Shown here: positions 54,601 to 63,532 of the stretch, in pieces
How the letters are laid out: the number at the start of each line of letters is the position of its first letter
Numbering within the stretch: position 1 is the first letter of the stretch
Assembly: GCF_900188235.1 (NCBI RefSeq)
Contig: NZ_FZNT01000001.1
Location: forward strand, 124,001-188,000
Source: Lutibacter agarilyticus
GTDB lineage: Bacteria; Bacteroidota; Bacteroidia; Flavobacteriales; Flavobacteriaceae
Direction: 5' to 3'
Length of the DNA: 64,000 nt
Program-made: the position numbers and the translations under genes
Notes under the pieces: model-generated
Databases searched by the model: none
What the model was told of the DNA's origin: nothing
What the model saw: the letters and a program-made list of their open reading frames with translations, nothing else

Positions 54601-54701
54601 ACTCAAGAGGGAACTCAACTCAAATATTTAGTTCAGGAGTAGATGAGGGATCTTATCCAGTGCCAAGAACAATTCAATTGGGTGTTCAAGTTTCATTTTA
54701 A
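51651..54701 (+). CDS. susC: SusC-like TonB-dependent outer-membrane transporter
   Basis: A 1016-residue protein with a signal peptide ending at IYGQ. A carboxypeptidase-D-like domain (about 33-105: VKGTVKDEQNLPLPGANVLV) is followed by the TonB-box region ALDEVVIVGYG, the plug (LQGRIAGVNVTTGGGAPG, SIYGSRAANGVIIITTKKG) and a 22-strand barrel ending in IQLGVQVSF. It imports glycan oligosaccharides across the outer membrane with the SusD lid encoded next. It starts after a terminator, so SusCD probably form their own transcription unit. Confidence 0.95.
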   Translation: MKKEQLTLLGRRSMLLLLFVIFAIPQIYGQNITVKGTVKDEQNLPLPGANVLVKGTNTGELTGFDGDFTIVTDSNATLLISFIGYKSQEVAINGKTVIDVILTEDANALDEVVIVGYGSQAKSDLTGSVGVVNSKEIDKLTYSDPAQALQGRIAGVNVTTGGGAPGAKSIVTIRGSGTLSDAGPLYVIDGMLTGSMSSINPGDIASVSVLKDASASAIYGSRAANGVIIITTKKGKKGEVKIDFDSSYGWQKAVNVIDYATAEEYAAISNRARDNDGVARVPANDSEFNPNYTSDIQNESLRTAPVQNYNIRFYGGGENGTYSVSLNHYDQDGIVKESDYQRTTARFNVGLEKGIFKLESSVGLTRTVDNYNNYFNQERDLIPTIRTKDDDDNWSANDHDGAFGAFYGVGSAINSLGLASIEDRTVKRNTVIGNIGASLKIVKGLTYKLNLGIESYADNNFKFTPEYFFNEASLGNTIFAELNERNTNYLSTLVENTLSYKGDWDKHSLDAIVGYTEQLSNTRYLGAKARTFPSNDIKVASAAQDRVEMPSQDLTKGIQSYFGRVSYSYDERYLFTATVRRDGSSLFKEDLRWGTFPSVAIGWNLSNEKFMLNFKALSDIKFRASYGEVGSDNVGIYAIYPELNLNSEAVIGNPQIRVPGYSITKGVNSNITWETTKTTDIGIDFTALNNRLNVTLDYFIKDSEDVLVSLRPPLYTGFDNDVPFNSASVSNKGFEFLAGYNDQFGEVSFNASANFTILNNEVTALGNATPIIAGGFTSNGLLGTKTDVGQPISSFFGYVTDGIYQTDEEAIAANDSFNPHAGDIRFKDLDNDGDVDTDDQTYLGNPTPNFMYGFNVSAEYKGFDLSLFFNGVSGNKILNGVRYRGYFDTEGNYLADALNAWTPENTSSNIPKNTLSDTGYNRRMSNFYLENGAYFRLRNAQLGYSLPSDIMEKIKISKIRIYASASNVFTITNYTGYYPEVGRNSRGNSTQIFSSGVDEGSYPVPRTIQLGVQVSF

Positions 54702-54723
54702 TAATATAAAACAGTTAGAAATA

Positions 54724-56280
54724 ATGAGAAAAAAATATAATTATTTAAAAACGATTGTTGCAATGGCTGGTATTTTATTAATATCGGTGAATTGTACTAA
54801 AGACATTTTGGAACAACCTAATCCAAATGCCTTCACACCAAACTTGTTTTGGAAAACACAAGCTGATGCTGAAAAAGGTATCATAGGAACATATAGTACA
54901 TTTACTCATATTTGGTATTATACGCGTTTTGAAATTTTTGCGTCAGATTATAGAGATGATGTAGTTAATGGTTTTGCAACATCAGAGAGAACTGCGCTAG
55001 GCTCTTTCAATGGAGTTTCAACAGCAAACGGAACTAAATGGGTTTGGGCAGCTATGTTCAAAGGAATAAGCAGAGCTAACGAAGTTTTGTATAATGTTCC
55101 AAATATTGAAATGGAACAAATCGCGAAAGACAATATTATGGGTGAAGCTTATTTTATTAGAGCATATAATTATATGGCTTTAGTAAATAGTTGGTTAAAT
55201 GTACCGTTAATTACCTTGCCAATGAGTGAAATACCAGATCCTATAGCTATTGAACAAGCTGATCCGACTGATGTTTGGGCTCAAATTATTTCTGATTTAG
55301 AAATGGCAGCTGATTTATTACCATCATCTTGGCCTGCCAACCAGAAAGGTAGAATTACAGATGGAGCAGCAATAGGAATGTTAGGTAAGGCTTTATTATA
55401 TAATAAAGATTATCAAGGAGCAAAAGATGCTTTTGAAATTATTATGGATGGTAGATTTAAATTAACAGCAAATTATGGTGATAATTTTACAGAAGCTGCA
55501 GAGAACAACTCAGAATCATTGTTTGAAATTCAAATGATAAATGATGGTAATGGTGGCTGGGGAAGTGATGCACCTGGTTCAGGTAAAGGTGCTGCGTTTC
55601 ACCCTGATTTAGCTCCTAGGGGTTTTACAGGTCAAGATGGAATGCGTATAAATGATTGGGTTTTAGATCTATTTTTAGATGAAAAAACAGTTAATAATCA
55701 AATTGACCCTAGAGCATTTACAACATTGTTTTTTGATACTGAAGAAACAACTGATTATCAAGGAGAAGTATTGTCTTCAAAAACATATAGTAATTTAACC
55801 TATCAGGAAGCTTTTCCGGGTGGAACACATGTTTGGGCAAACAAACACTTAGACCAAGCATATAATGGACGCTCTCGTTCTGATGAAGGAGGATGGCATG
55901 GTTCAGGTAATAATTTAAGAATCTTAAGATACGCAGATGTACTTTTAATGTATGCTGAGGCTGAATTTATGTTAAATGGTTCAACAACAAAAGCTTTAGA
56001 TGCTATTAATGAGGTTAGAAGACGATCTGATATGCCTGATTTTACAACTATTACAATGCAAGATATAGAAGATGAACGTGTAAAAGAACTTAGTTTAGAA
56101 CGTACAAGATATTTTGATATATTGCGTTGGGGTAAAGTTGTTGAATATATTGTAAATAAGCCTGAATTAAAATCTGAAAGTGCAGGAACTAGTTCATACA
56201 AACCAGGAAGAGAGTATATTGATATTCCTCAAAATGAAAGAGATACAAATCCTAAATTCAAACCAAATCCAGGTTACTAA
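54724..56280 (+). CDS. susD: SusD/RagB-like glycan-binding lipoprotein
   Basis: A 518-residue lipoprotein. The start at 54724 gives a signal with a lipobox (ILLISVNC); the longer frame from 54643 overlaps susC and is rejected. SusD features are visible: NPNAFTPNLFWKTQADAEKG, TPR-like helices (GEAYFIRAYNYMALVNSW), and the C-terminal RYADVLLMYAEAEFML, LDAINEVRRRSDM and ERVKELSLERTRYFDILRW. It caps the SusC pore and binds the target oligosaccharide at the cell surface. It lies 22 bases after susC. Confidence 0.95.
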   Translation: MRKKYNYLKTIVAMAGILLISVNCTKDILEQPNPNAFTPNLFWKTQADAEKGIIGTYSTFTHIWYYTRFEIFASDYRDDVVNGFATSERTALGSFNGVSTANGTKWVWAAMFKGISRANEVLYNVPNIEMEQIAKDNIMGEAYFIRAYNYMALVNSWLNVPLITLPMSEIPDPIAIEQADPTDVWAQIISDLEMAADLLPSSWPANQKGRITDGAAIGMLGKALLYNKDYQGAKDAFEIIMDGRFKLTANYGDNFTEAAENNSESLFEIQMINDGNGGWGSDAPGSGKGAAFHPDLAPRGFTGQDGMRINDWVLDLFLDEKTVNNQIDPRAFTTLFFDTEETTDYQGEVLSSKTYSNLTYQEAFPGGTHVWANKHLDQAYNGRSRSDEGGWHGSGNNLRILRYADVLLMYAEAEFMLNGSTTKALDAINEVRRRSDMPDFTTITMQDIEDERVKELSLERTRYFDILRWGKVVEYIVNKPELKSESAGTSSYKPGREYIDIPQNERDTNPKFKPNPGY

Positions 56281-56306
56281 TAATTAATTAAAATACAATT
56301 AATTTT

Positions 56307-56333
56307 AAGGAACCATGAAAATCATGGTTCCTT
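56307..56333 (+). terminator. Terminator after susD
   Basis: Perfect 12-bp stem AAGGAACCATGA / TCATGGTTCCTT with a short loop and a partial T-run. It could reduce read-through into the FG-GAP gene. Confidence 0.75.
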
Positions 56334-56361
56334 TTATATTTAAATCTAAACCATATTCCCA

Positions 56362-59300
56362 ATGTATAGAATTTCATTTCTATTAATTATTTTAGCTTTG
56401 GTTTCTTGTGATAAAAAGGAAGCTAAAGTTAACTCAACTACTTTTTTAAACTTAAATGCTGAGCAAACAAACATTAAGTTTTCTAATAATATTTTAGAAA
56501 ATGACACGTTAAATTATTTCAAATTTCCGTATTTATATATGGGTGGAGGTGTATCTATTGGTGATATTAATAACGATAACCTTCCAGATATTTATTTTAC
56601 TGGAAATATGACTTCAAACAAATTGTATTTAAATAAAGGAAATATGCAATTTGAAGATATAACTGATATTTCTAAAACACAAGGCGATAAAAGATGGTAC
56701 ACAGGTACAACTATGGCCGATGTTAATAATGATGGTTGGTTAGATATTTATATTTGTAGTGGAGGTAAGTTTGGTTCTTCTAAAAATCAATTATTTATAA
56801 ATAATGGCGATAATACCTATACTGAAAAAGCAGAAGAATATGGTATAGCAGATGAAGGAGGTTCTATACAAGCTACTTTTTTTGATTATAATAATGACGG
56901 TTTTATTGATTTGTATGTAGGTAATTATCCACATGTTCCAGTAAGTCAAGGTAATTGGTATTATAGAATTAAGATGGATGATAATGCAGCTCATGAATCA
57001 GGCCATTTGTATAGAAATAATGGAAATGATACTTTTTCAGATGTAACAAAGGAAGCCGGAGTTCAAAATTTCGGACTAACTTTAGGAGTAGTGGCATCAG
57101 ATTTAAATAATGATGGCTTTGTAGACTTATTTGTTTCAAATGATTTTAATGTGCCAGATTATTTGTATTTAAATAACGGTGATGGAACTTTTAGAGAGTC
57201 TGTAAAACTAGCAACCAATCAGTTCTCCATGTTTGGAATGGGTTCAGATGCTGCCGATTTTAACAATGATGGTCTAATTGATATCGTTCAAATGGAAATG
57301 ACTCCGAGTAGTCATAAGCGTTCAAAAACCAATATGGCGAGTATGAATCCAACCTCTTTTTATGAAGGTGTTGAAATAGGTTTTCATTATCAATATATGC
57401 AAAATAGCCTACAGTTAAACAATGGAGTATATGACAAAATACCTATTTATAGCAATATTTCCAGAAAAGCAGGTATTGCTACTACAGATTGGAGTTGGGG
57501 TGCCTTATTTGCCGATTTTGATAATGATGGCTTAAAAGATATTATTATTACCAATGGGATGATGCGTGATGTAAATAATAATGATATAAATAATGAATTT
57601 AATTCTCAATCTTTTTTCGGAAAAACAAATCACCTAGACTATTTAAAATATCCTAGCAACCCAATAGATAACTATGTTTATAAAAACAACGGTAATTTTA
57701 CTTTTTCAGAAATGAATGAAGCGTGGAATATTAGTTATAAAGGATTTTCAAATGGAGCTTCTTATGCAGATTTAGACAATGACGGAGATTTGGATATTAT
57801 AATCAATAATTTAGGAGATTTTGCCTCTGTTTTTGAAAATAAAACCAATAATACAAATAACAATTATATAGATATAGTATTGATTGGATCCAATAAAAAT
57901 CCATTTGGTTTAGGGAGTAAAGTCATTTTGAAATATGAAAATGGCATTCAAAAACAAGAATTAACTCTAACAAGAGGGTTTCAGTCAAGTGTTGAGCCAA
58001 AATTACATTTTGGTTTAAATACAGCTAAAATAGTTGATGAAATAAAAGTTGTTTGGCCAACTGGTGAAACACAAATTCTTAAAAATATAAATTCAAATCA
58101 ACAATTAAAAATTGATTTTAAATATGCCGAGAGTGTTGTTGAACAACCATTGAATGTTATAAATAAGTTTACAGATATTACATATTTTTCAGGAATTGAT
58201 TTTAAACATCTAGAAGATGAATATAACGATTTTAAATTTGAACCGCTTATTCCTCATAAAAATTCTCAATTTGGATCTGGTGTTGCTGTTGGAGACGTAA
58301 ATGGTGATGGTTTAGAAGATTTTTTTGTTGGAAATGCAGCAGGAAGTGTTGCAGCAATGTATATTCAAAATTCTAGCGGAAAATTCGATCTTATAAAAGG
58401 GCCTTGGGAAAATGATGCTCAATTTGAGGATATGGAGGTGCTTCTGGTAGATTTAGATAACGATAATGATTTAGACCTTTATGTAGTAAATGGAGGAAAT
58501 GATAAAAATAAAGACGAAAGTTTTTTTCAAGACAGAGTTTATTTAAATACTAAAAATACCTTTGTTAAAGGTATAAATGTGCTTCCAAAAATTACAAGTA
58601 GCGGACAAACTGTTTGCTCAGGAGATTTTAATAAAGATGGAAAATTAGATTTATTTGTTGGTGGAAGAATTGTACCGGGTAAGTACCCATTTCCTGCTAA
58701 AAGTTATTTACTTAAAAATGTTGGTGGAAAAGATTTAGCATTAAGATTTGAAGATGTAACTCATAAAATAATTCCTGAAATTCAAACAGCCGGTCTGGTT
58801 ACTTCAGCAATATGGGACGATTTTAATAATGATGGTAATTTGGATTTAATTATTGCAGGTGAATGGATGCCTATTCGTTTTTTTAAGAATACCAATAATA
58901 AGTTTACTGAAGTAACTAAAGAATTAGGTTTAGATGATAAAACAGGATGGTGGTATGGTTTACAAAAAGCAGATTTAGATGGTGACGGTGATATGGATTA
59001 TTTAGCTGGAAATTTAGGGTTAAATTATAAATACAAAGCAAGTTTTGACAAACCATTTGATGTATATGCTCATGATTTTGATGAAAGTGGTAGTATGGAT
59101 GTTGTTTTAAGTAAAATAAGCAAAAACACTAGATTACCGTTAAGAGGAAGAGAATGTTCTTCTCAACAAATACCTGCCATAAAAAGTAGATTTGAAACAT
59201 TTGAATCTTATGCAAATGCTAGTTTAGAAGATATTTACGGAAAGGGAATGTTAAAAAAAGCATTGCATTACTCTGCAACTACTTTTGCAAGTTATTGGAT

Positions 59301-59655
59301 AGAGAATAAGGGTGGCTCTTTTGAAATGCATCAATTACCTAATAGAGCACAATTCTCATCTATTAATAAATTTGAAGTATTTGATTATAATGGAGATGAC
59401 TATCCTGATATTTTATTAGCAGGGAATCTATACGGTTCTGAAGTTGAAACGCCAAGAAATGATGGGAGTATAGGTTTGGTGTTAACAGGAAATGCAAATA
59501 AAACATTCTCTGTAGTACCGCCTCAAGAAAGTAATTTATTTATAAAGGGAGCAGTTAGCGGTTTGGAAGCAATTGAAATAGAAGGAACGTCAAATAAAAC
59601 TTTTTTATTTTCGGTAAATAATGATAAGCTTAAATTGATACAATTTATTCAATAA
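56362..59655 (+). CDS. FG-GAP/VCBS repeat lipoprotein with ASPIC/UnbV domain
   Basis: A 1097-residue lipoprotein (lipobox LALVSC). It carries many FG-GAP/VCBS-type repeats with calcium-binding D-x-(D/N)-x-(D/N)-G loops (GDINNDNLPDIYFTG, ADVNNDGWLDIYICS, DYNNDGFIDLYVGN, SDLNNDGFVDLFVSN). An ASPIC/UnbV domain lies near 500-585 (NPFGLGSKVILKYENG, PKLHFGLN, VVWPTGETQIL), followed by a second propeller. Such proteins often follow SusCD pairs in Bacteroidota and are thought to be surface glycan-binding or accessory proteins. No catalytic residues are recognised. Confidence 0.88.
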   Translation: MYRISFLLIILALVSCDKKEAKVNSTTFLNLNAEQTNIKFSNNILENDTLNYFKFPYLYMGGGVSIGDINNDNLPDIYFTGNMTSNKLYLNKGNMQFEDITDISKTQGDKRWYTGTTMADVNNDGWLDIYICSGGKFGSSKNQLFINNGDNTYTEKAEEYGIADEGGSIQATFFDYNNDGFIDLYVGNYPHVPVSQGNWYYRIKMDDNAAHESGHLYRNNGNDTFSDVTKEAGVQNFGLTLGVVASDLNNDGFVDLFVSNDFNVPDYLYLNNGDGTFRESVKLATNQFSMFGMGSDAADFNNDGLIDIVQMEMTPSSHKRSKTNMASMNPTSFYEGVEIGFHYQYMQNSLQLNNGVYDKIPIYSNISRKAGIATTDWSWGALFADFDNDGLKDIIITNGMMRDVNNNDINNEFNSQSFFGKTNHLDYLKYPSNPIDNYVYKNNGNFTFSEMNEAWNISYKGFSNGASYADLDNDGDLDIIINNLGDFASVFENKTNNTNNNYIDIVLIGSNKNPFGLGSKVILKYENGIQKQELTLTRGFQSSVEPKLHFGLNTAKIVDEIKVVWPTGETQILKNINSNQQLKIDFKYAESVVEQPLNVINKFTDITYFSGIDFKHLEDEYNDFKFEPLIPHKNSQFGSGVAVGDVNGDGLEDFFVGNAAGSVAAMYIQNSSGKFDLIKGPWENDAQFEDMEVLLVDLDNDNDLDLYVVNGGNDKNKDESFFQDRVYLNTKNTFVKGINVLPKITSSGQTVCSGDFNKDGKLDLFVGGRIVPGKYPFPAKSYLLKNVGGKDLALRFEDVTHKIIPEIQTAGLVTSAIWDDFNNDGNLDLIIAGEWMPIRFFKNTNNKFTEVTKELGLDDKTGWWYGLQKADLDGDGDMDYLAGNLGLNYKYKASFDKPFDVYAHDFDESGSMDVVLSKISKNTRLPLRGRECSSQQIPAIKSRFETFESYANASLEDIYGKGMLKKALHYSATTFASYWIENKGGSFEMHQLPNRAQFSSINKFEVFDYNGDDYPDILLAGNLYGSEVETPRNDGSIGLVLTGNANKTFSVVPPQESNLFIKGAVSGLEAIEIEGTSNKTFLFSVNNDKLKLIQFIQ

Positions 59656-59765
59656 ATTGTTTTTTTGTTTTAAGTTAAATAGGGGAGATAATTTTTATTT
59701 CCTCTATTTTTATGAAGAATGATTTTGAGATGAATCTATTTTTTTAGAATTAGTAAAATTAGTTT

Positions 59766-61046
59766 ATGAGAAAAAAAGTAGCAACCAAGAAGCGGTTTAA
59801 AATTCTTTCAATGTTATTTATAACTGTTGTTATTAATTATTTAGATCGAAGTAATATTTCTGTAGCAGCTTTTGCAATTTCTGATGATTTGAAATTGAAT
59901 TCAATTCAAATGGGATTTATTTTTTCAGCTTTTTCCTGGACATATGCAGGGTTGCAGATACCAGGAGGTATGATTGTAGATAAGGTTAAAGCGCGTGTTA
60001 TATATACTTTTATGTTGGTGTTTTGGTCAATATCAACATTGGTGCAAGGATTGGTAAGTTCTTTTGGGGCGTTAATTGGTTTACGAGCAAGTATTGGTGT
60101 ATTTGAAGCTCCTTCTTATCCTACAAATAATGCAGTTGTTACGAAGTGGTTTCCAGAAAAAGATAGAGCAACTGCCATTGGAATATACACTTCTGGACAA
60201 TATATAGGATTGGCTTTTTTAACACCTGTATTAGTTTCAATTCAAAATTATATGGGATGGCGTGGATTGTTTATAGTCTCGGGTGTAATAGGACTTGTTT
60301 GGGGTGGTGTTTGGTATGTTTTTTACAGAGATCCTGAAAATTATAAAGGAATAAATGAATCCGAATTAAAATATATAAAACAAGATAAAAAGATTGAAAT
60401 AGATCTAGAAACTCTTATAAGAAAAAAATTTAATTGGATAGATTTAAAACATGCTTTTTCAAATCGTAAATTATGGGGTCTATATATCGGTCAGTTTTGT
60501 TTAGTAGCATTATCTATTTTTTTTCTTACTTGGTTTCCAACCTATTTAGTGCAGTATAGAGGTCTAAGTTTTCTTCAATCGGGTTTCTTAGCCTCTATTC
60601 CTTTTTTTGCTGCATTTTTAGGTGTTTTACTTTCAGGACTCACTTCTGATTATTTGATTAGAAAAGGTTATTCGAAAGAAATTTCAAGGAAAGCACCCAT
60701 AATTGGAGGTATGTTATTGTCAACATGTATTATTGGCGCAAATTATACAGATAGTACTTTTTTTATAATATTTTTTTTGGCATTAGCATTTTTCGGAAAC
60801 GGTTTTGCAAGTATTACTTGGGTATTTGTCTCTATTATGGCTCCAAAAAAAATAATTGGGTTAACAGGAGGAGTTTTTAATTTTTTTGGAGGCTTAGCAG
60901 GTGTTATTATTCCTATTGTAATTGGTTATTTAGTTAAAGATGGTGATTTTAAACCTGCATTGTTTTTTATAGGTATTGTCGCTTTGATAGGGGTGTTCTC
61001 ATATGTCATTTTAGTTGGAAGTGTTAAACAAATATTAATTAAATAA
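59766..61046 (+). CDS. MFS transporter, anion:cation symporter type (hexuronate/galactonate-like)
   Basis: A 426-residue, 12-helix major facilitator. The ACS-family pattern is clear: FITVVINYLDRSNISVAAFA, SWTYAGLQIPGGMIVDKVKA, GVFEAPSYPTNNAVVTKWFP and ERAT-like DRATAIGIYTSGQYIG. Relatives (ExuT, GudP, DgoT) import hexuronates, glucarate or galactonate with protons. Here it likely carries an acidic sugar produced by the locus, such as a uronate or 3,6-anhydrogalactonate. It precedes a GntR/FadR regulator gene. Confidence 0.87.
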   Translation: MRKKVATKKRFKILSMLFITVVINYLDRSNISVAAFAISDDLKLNSIQMGFIFSAFSWTYAGLQIPGGMIVDKVKARVIYTFMLVFWSISTLVQGLVSSFGALIGLRASIGVFEAPSYPTNNAVVTKWFPEKDRATAIGIYTSGQYIGLAFLTPVLVSIQNYMGWRGLFIVSGVIGLVWGGVWYVFYRDPENYKGINESELKYIKQDKKIEIDLETLIRKKFNWIDLKHAFSNRKLWGLYIGQFCLVALSIFFLTWFPTYLVQYRGLSFLQSGFLASIPFFAAFLGVLLSGLTSDYLIRKGYSKEISRKAPIIGGMLLSTCIIGANYTDSTFFIIFFLALAFFGNGFASITWVFVSIMAPKKIIGLTGGVFNFFGGLAGVIIPIVIGYLVKDGDFKPALFFIGIVALIGVFSYVILVGSVKQILIK

Positions 61047-61123
61047 ATTCTAAATTAAAAAACATTAAATTTATAAAATTCATGTAAATAAGGTATTTTA
61101 CTAAATCATTTTAAATAAAGAGT

Positions 61124-61855
61124 ATGTTTCATTCGGTTGGAAAAAATAAGCCAATTTCAGAGCAGGTTGAAGATGAGTTAATTGAAGCGATTCGAAATAG
61201 AGAATACTTGCCTGGAGATAAAATTCCAACAGAGAATGAATTATGTCGTATTTTTAATGTTAGCAGAACAACAATACGTGAAGCTGTAAAACGCATGAGT
61301 GCGAGAGGAATTGTAGAAGTTAAAAGAGGAAGCGGAGTTTTTGTGTCTCATATGAATTATGAAACAACTACTGAAGTTTTAAATATGCATTTTGAATTCA
61401 CTACAGATAATGATGTTATTTTACAAACTATTGAAGCTCGATTAATAGTTGAACCAACAATTGCTGCTCAAGTTGCTAAATTAAGAACCGAAAAGCATAT
61501 TGAATTGTTAGAGTTAAACTTTTCAGAATTGAAAAAGTGTAAGTTAGATGATAAAAAGCGTGAGGCAGATTTGGATAATGATTTCCACAAAACGCTTCTA
61601 TCTATGGTAAATAATAAAGTGTTAGATTTATTATTGGGACCTATTTATAACTTAATGCCAAAATATATAGTTGGGGTTTTTGCAAAGCCTAATGGAGGTG
61701 ATTTGTTAGAGGAAAAAAACATTATGCTGTCTTATCATAATAGGATCCTCGAAGCTATAAAAAATGAAGATTCTCAAGAAGCTTTCGATGCTATGAAAAG
61801 CCATATTACTGAAACCAAGGCTAATTATTTGAAATTTAAAATTAATAAGGATTAA
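61124..61855 (+). CDS. GntR-family regulator, FadR/FCD subfamily
   Basis: A 243-residue regulator. The N-terminal winged helix reads VEDELIEAIRNREYLPGDKI then FNVSRTTIREAVKRMSARGI and VKRGSGVFVS. The C-terminal FCD effector domain (about 95-235) contains IEARLIVEPTIAAQVA, DNDFHKTLLSM and HNRILEAIKNEDSQEAFDAM, with the usual Asp/His metal ligands. FCD regulators often respond to uronates or other organic acids, consistent with the acidic-sugar transporter gene 77 bases upstream. Confidence 0.9.
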   Translation: MFHSVGKNKPISEQVEDELIEAIRNREYLPGDKIPTENELCRIFNVSRTTIREAVKRMSARGIVEVKRGSGVFVSHMNYETTTEVLNMHFEFTTDNDVILQTIEARLIVEPTIAAQVAKLRTEKHIELLELNFSELKKCKLDDKKREADLDNDFHKTLLSMVNNKVLDLLLGPIYNLMPKYIVGVFAKPNGGDLLEEKNIMLSYHNRILEAIKNEDSQEAFDAMKSHITETKANYLKFKINKD

Positions 61856-62012
61856 GAACTTCAATAGAATAAATAAAATTAGCACATATCTTCACTATTT
61901 AAATGATAAATAAAGGTTTTTCAATAAAAATCGATTATGTCTTAGTTGTTAAATTGAAATATTCTTTTAGTAGAACAGAATAGTTAAAAAATCATATGTC
62001 ATAGTAATTTAC

Positions 62013-62046
62013 TTGAATGTAGTACTAATGTAATTGGCTAAATTTG
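62013..62046 (+). promoter_or_regulatory. Promoter before the second GH28 gene
   Basis: TAAATTTG (62039-62046) matches the -7 consensus TAnnTTTG, with a TTG at 62013-62015 as possible -33 element (23-base spacer, slightly long). It lies 90 bases before the start codon in a 281-base spacer that otherwise shows no gene. Confidence 0.5.
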
Positions 62047-62136
62047 AGTAGGAGTATTGAAACTGTTAAATTTGACTATCTCTTTAATAGAAAGGGTTTA
62101 TGGTTATTTTTCACACATTTTTAACACTTATTTTTT

Positions 62137-63492
62137 ATGAAATCTTACTATTTTGTACTTATTATTTTTTTAATATTATCCTGTAAATCAAATAAGCAAA
62201 ATATAAATATTAGTGACTTTGGTGCAAAAGGAGATAGCTTAACTATCAATACAAAATTTATTCAAAAAGCCATAGATGAATGTTTTGAAAATGGAGGAGG
62301 TACAGTGGTGGTTTCTGATGGAGTTTATATCACTGGAACTATTTTGTTAAAAGACAATGTTACGTTGCAGGTTAATGAAAATGCAACCCTATTTGGAAGT
62401 GCTAATTTTGCCGATTATATAAATATTGATCCGTTTATTGATGCCACAGGTCAGGCAAGAGGAAACTGTTTAATTGGAGCTAAAGATGCAACAAATATTG
62501 CCATTACAGGTAAAGGTACTATTGACGGTAATGGAGAGAATTTTATAGCTACCAACTATAAAATCCAAAAAGAGAAAAACCCTAATCTGCCAAGTTTTGA
62601 TCGTCCGTTTTTAATTCGCATTGTAAATTCTTCAAAATTAAAAATGCAAGATATTAACATTAGGCAAGCAGCAGCTTGGGCAGTGCATTTGTTTCAATCA
62701 CATGATATTACAATAGACAATGTTGATATTTATAACCACGCAAACAAAAATAACGATGGTATTGATATAGATTCTAGTTATGATATTACCATTACCAATA
62801 CAAAAGTAAATTCTGAAGATGATGCTATTTGTATCAAAGCTACCAGTCCGTTGCCAACATACAATGTAAAAGTGAGTAATTGCGATATAAAAAGCGATTG
62901 GGGTGCTATTAAATTTGGTACTGAATCTATGGGAGATTTTTACAATATTGATATTAGAGATTGTAAAATTCACGACAATAAAGGTGGAGGAATCAAATTA
63001 TTGAGTATGGACGGCACAAATATTTACAATATTGTAATTGATAATATTATAATGGATAACGTTGATATGCCAATTTTTGTTCGCTTAGGTGAGCGTTTAA
63101 GAACGTATAGAGATGTAGAAAAACGACCAGTAGGTTCTATCAATAATGTGGTAATTAGCAATATTAAAGCAACAACTATGGGGTTAGAAAACTCTAGAGT
63201 TTCGCCACCAGCGGGGATCTTAATTACAGGTACACCTAACCATAAAATTGGAAGTCTACAATTAAAAAATATAGACATTCAATTACCTGGAGGTGGTTTG
63301 TTTACAGATGTTGTTGAAGTGCCTGAAGATGAAACTCGTTATCCTGAGTTTAGTTTCTTTGGTGTTTTACCAGCTTACGGAATGTATGCTAGGCATATTG
63401 AAACGTTAGAAACAACCAACGTTAATTTTAAAGTTTTAGGAAAAGATGAGCGTGAAGAAATTATTTTAGAGGATGTTTTTAATCGTAATTAA
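62137..63492 (+). CDS. GH28-family glycoside hydrolase lipoprotein
   Basis: A 451-residue beta-helix lipoprotein (lipobox IFLILSC). It has ISDFGAKGDSLTINTKFIQK and GKGTIDGNGENF. The aspartates typical of GH28 lie in NNDGIDIDSS and NSEDDAICIKA, while the G-H-G/R-I-K region is replaced by GAIKFGTESMGDFYN. It is paralogous to the secreted protein at 48104-49492, both diverging from pectin polygalacturonases. It lies 40 bases upstream of a GH117 gene, so both may act in sequence on the same oligosaccharide. Confidence 0.82.
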   Translation: MKSYYFVLIIFLILSCKSNKQNINISDFGAKGDSLTINTKFIQKAIDECFENGGGTVVVSDGVYITGTILLKDNVTLQVNENATLFGSANFADYINIDPFIDATGQARGNCLIGAKDATNIAITGKGTIDGNGENFIATNYKIQKEKNPNLPSFDRPFLIRIVNSSKLKMQDINIRQAAAWAVHLFQSHDITIDNVDIYNHANKNNDGIDIDSSYDITITNTKVNSEDDAICIKATSPLPTYNVKVSNCDIKSDWGAIKFGTESMGDFYNIDIRDCKIHDNKGGGIKLLSMDGTNIYNIVIDNIIMDNVDMPIFVRLGERLRTYRDVEKRPVGSINNVVISNIKATTMGLENSRVSPPAGILITGTPNHKIGSLQLKNIDIQLPGGGLFTDVVEVPEDETRYPEFSFFGVLPAYGMYARHIETLETTNVNFKVLGKDEREEIILEDVFNRN

Positions 63493-63532
63493 TTATTAAA
63501 AAAAGTAACAAAATTATCTAATATACAAAATC

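Noticed and set aside
54643-54723. Longer start for the SusD protein overlapping susC
   Set aside because: The extension would bury the lipoprotein signal; the start at 54724 gives a proper lipobox.
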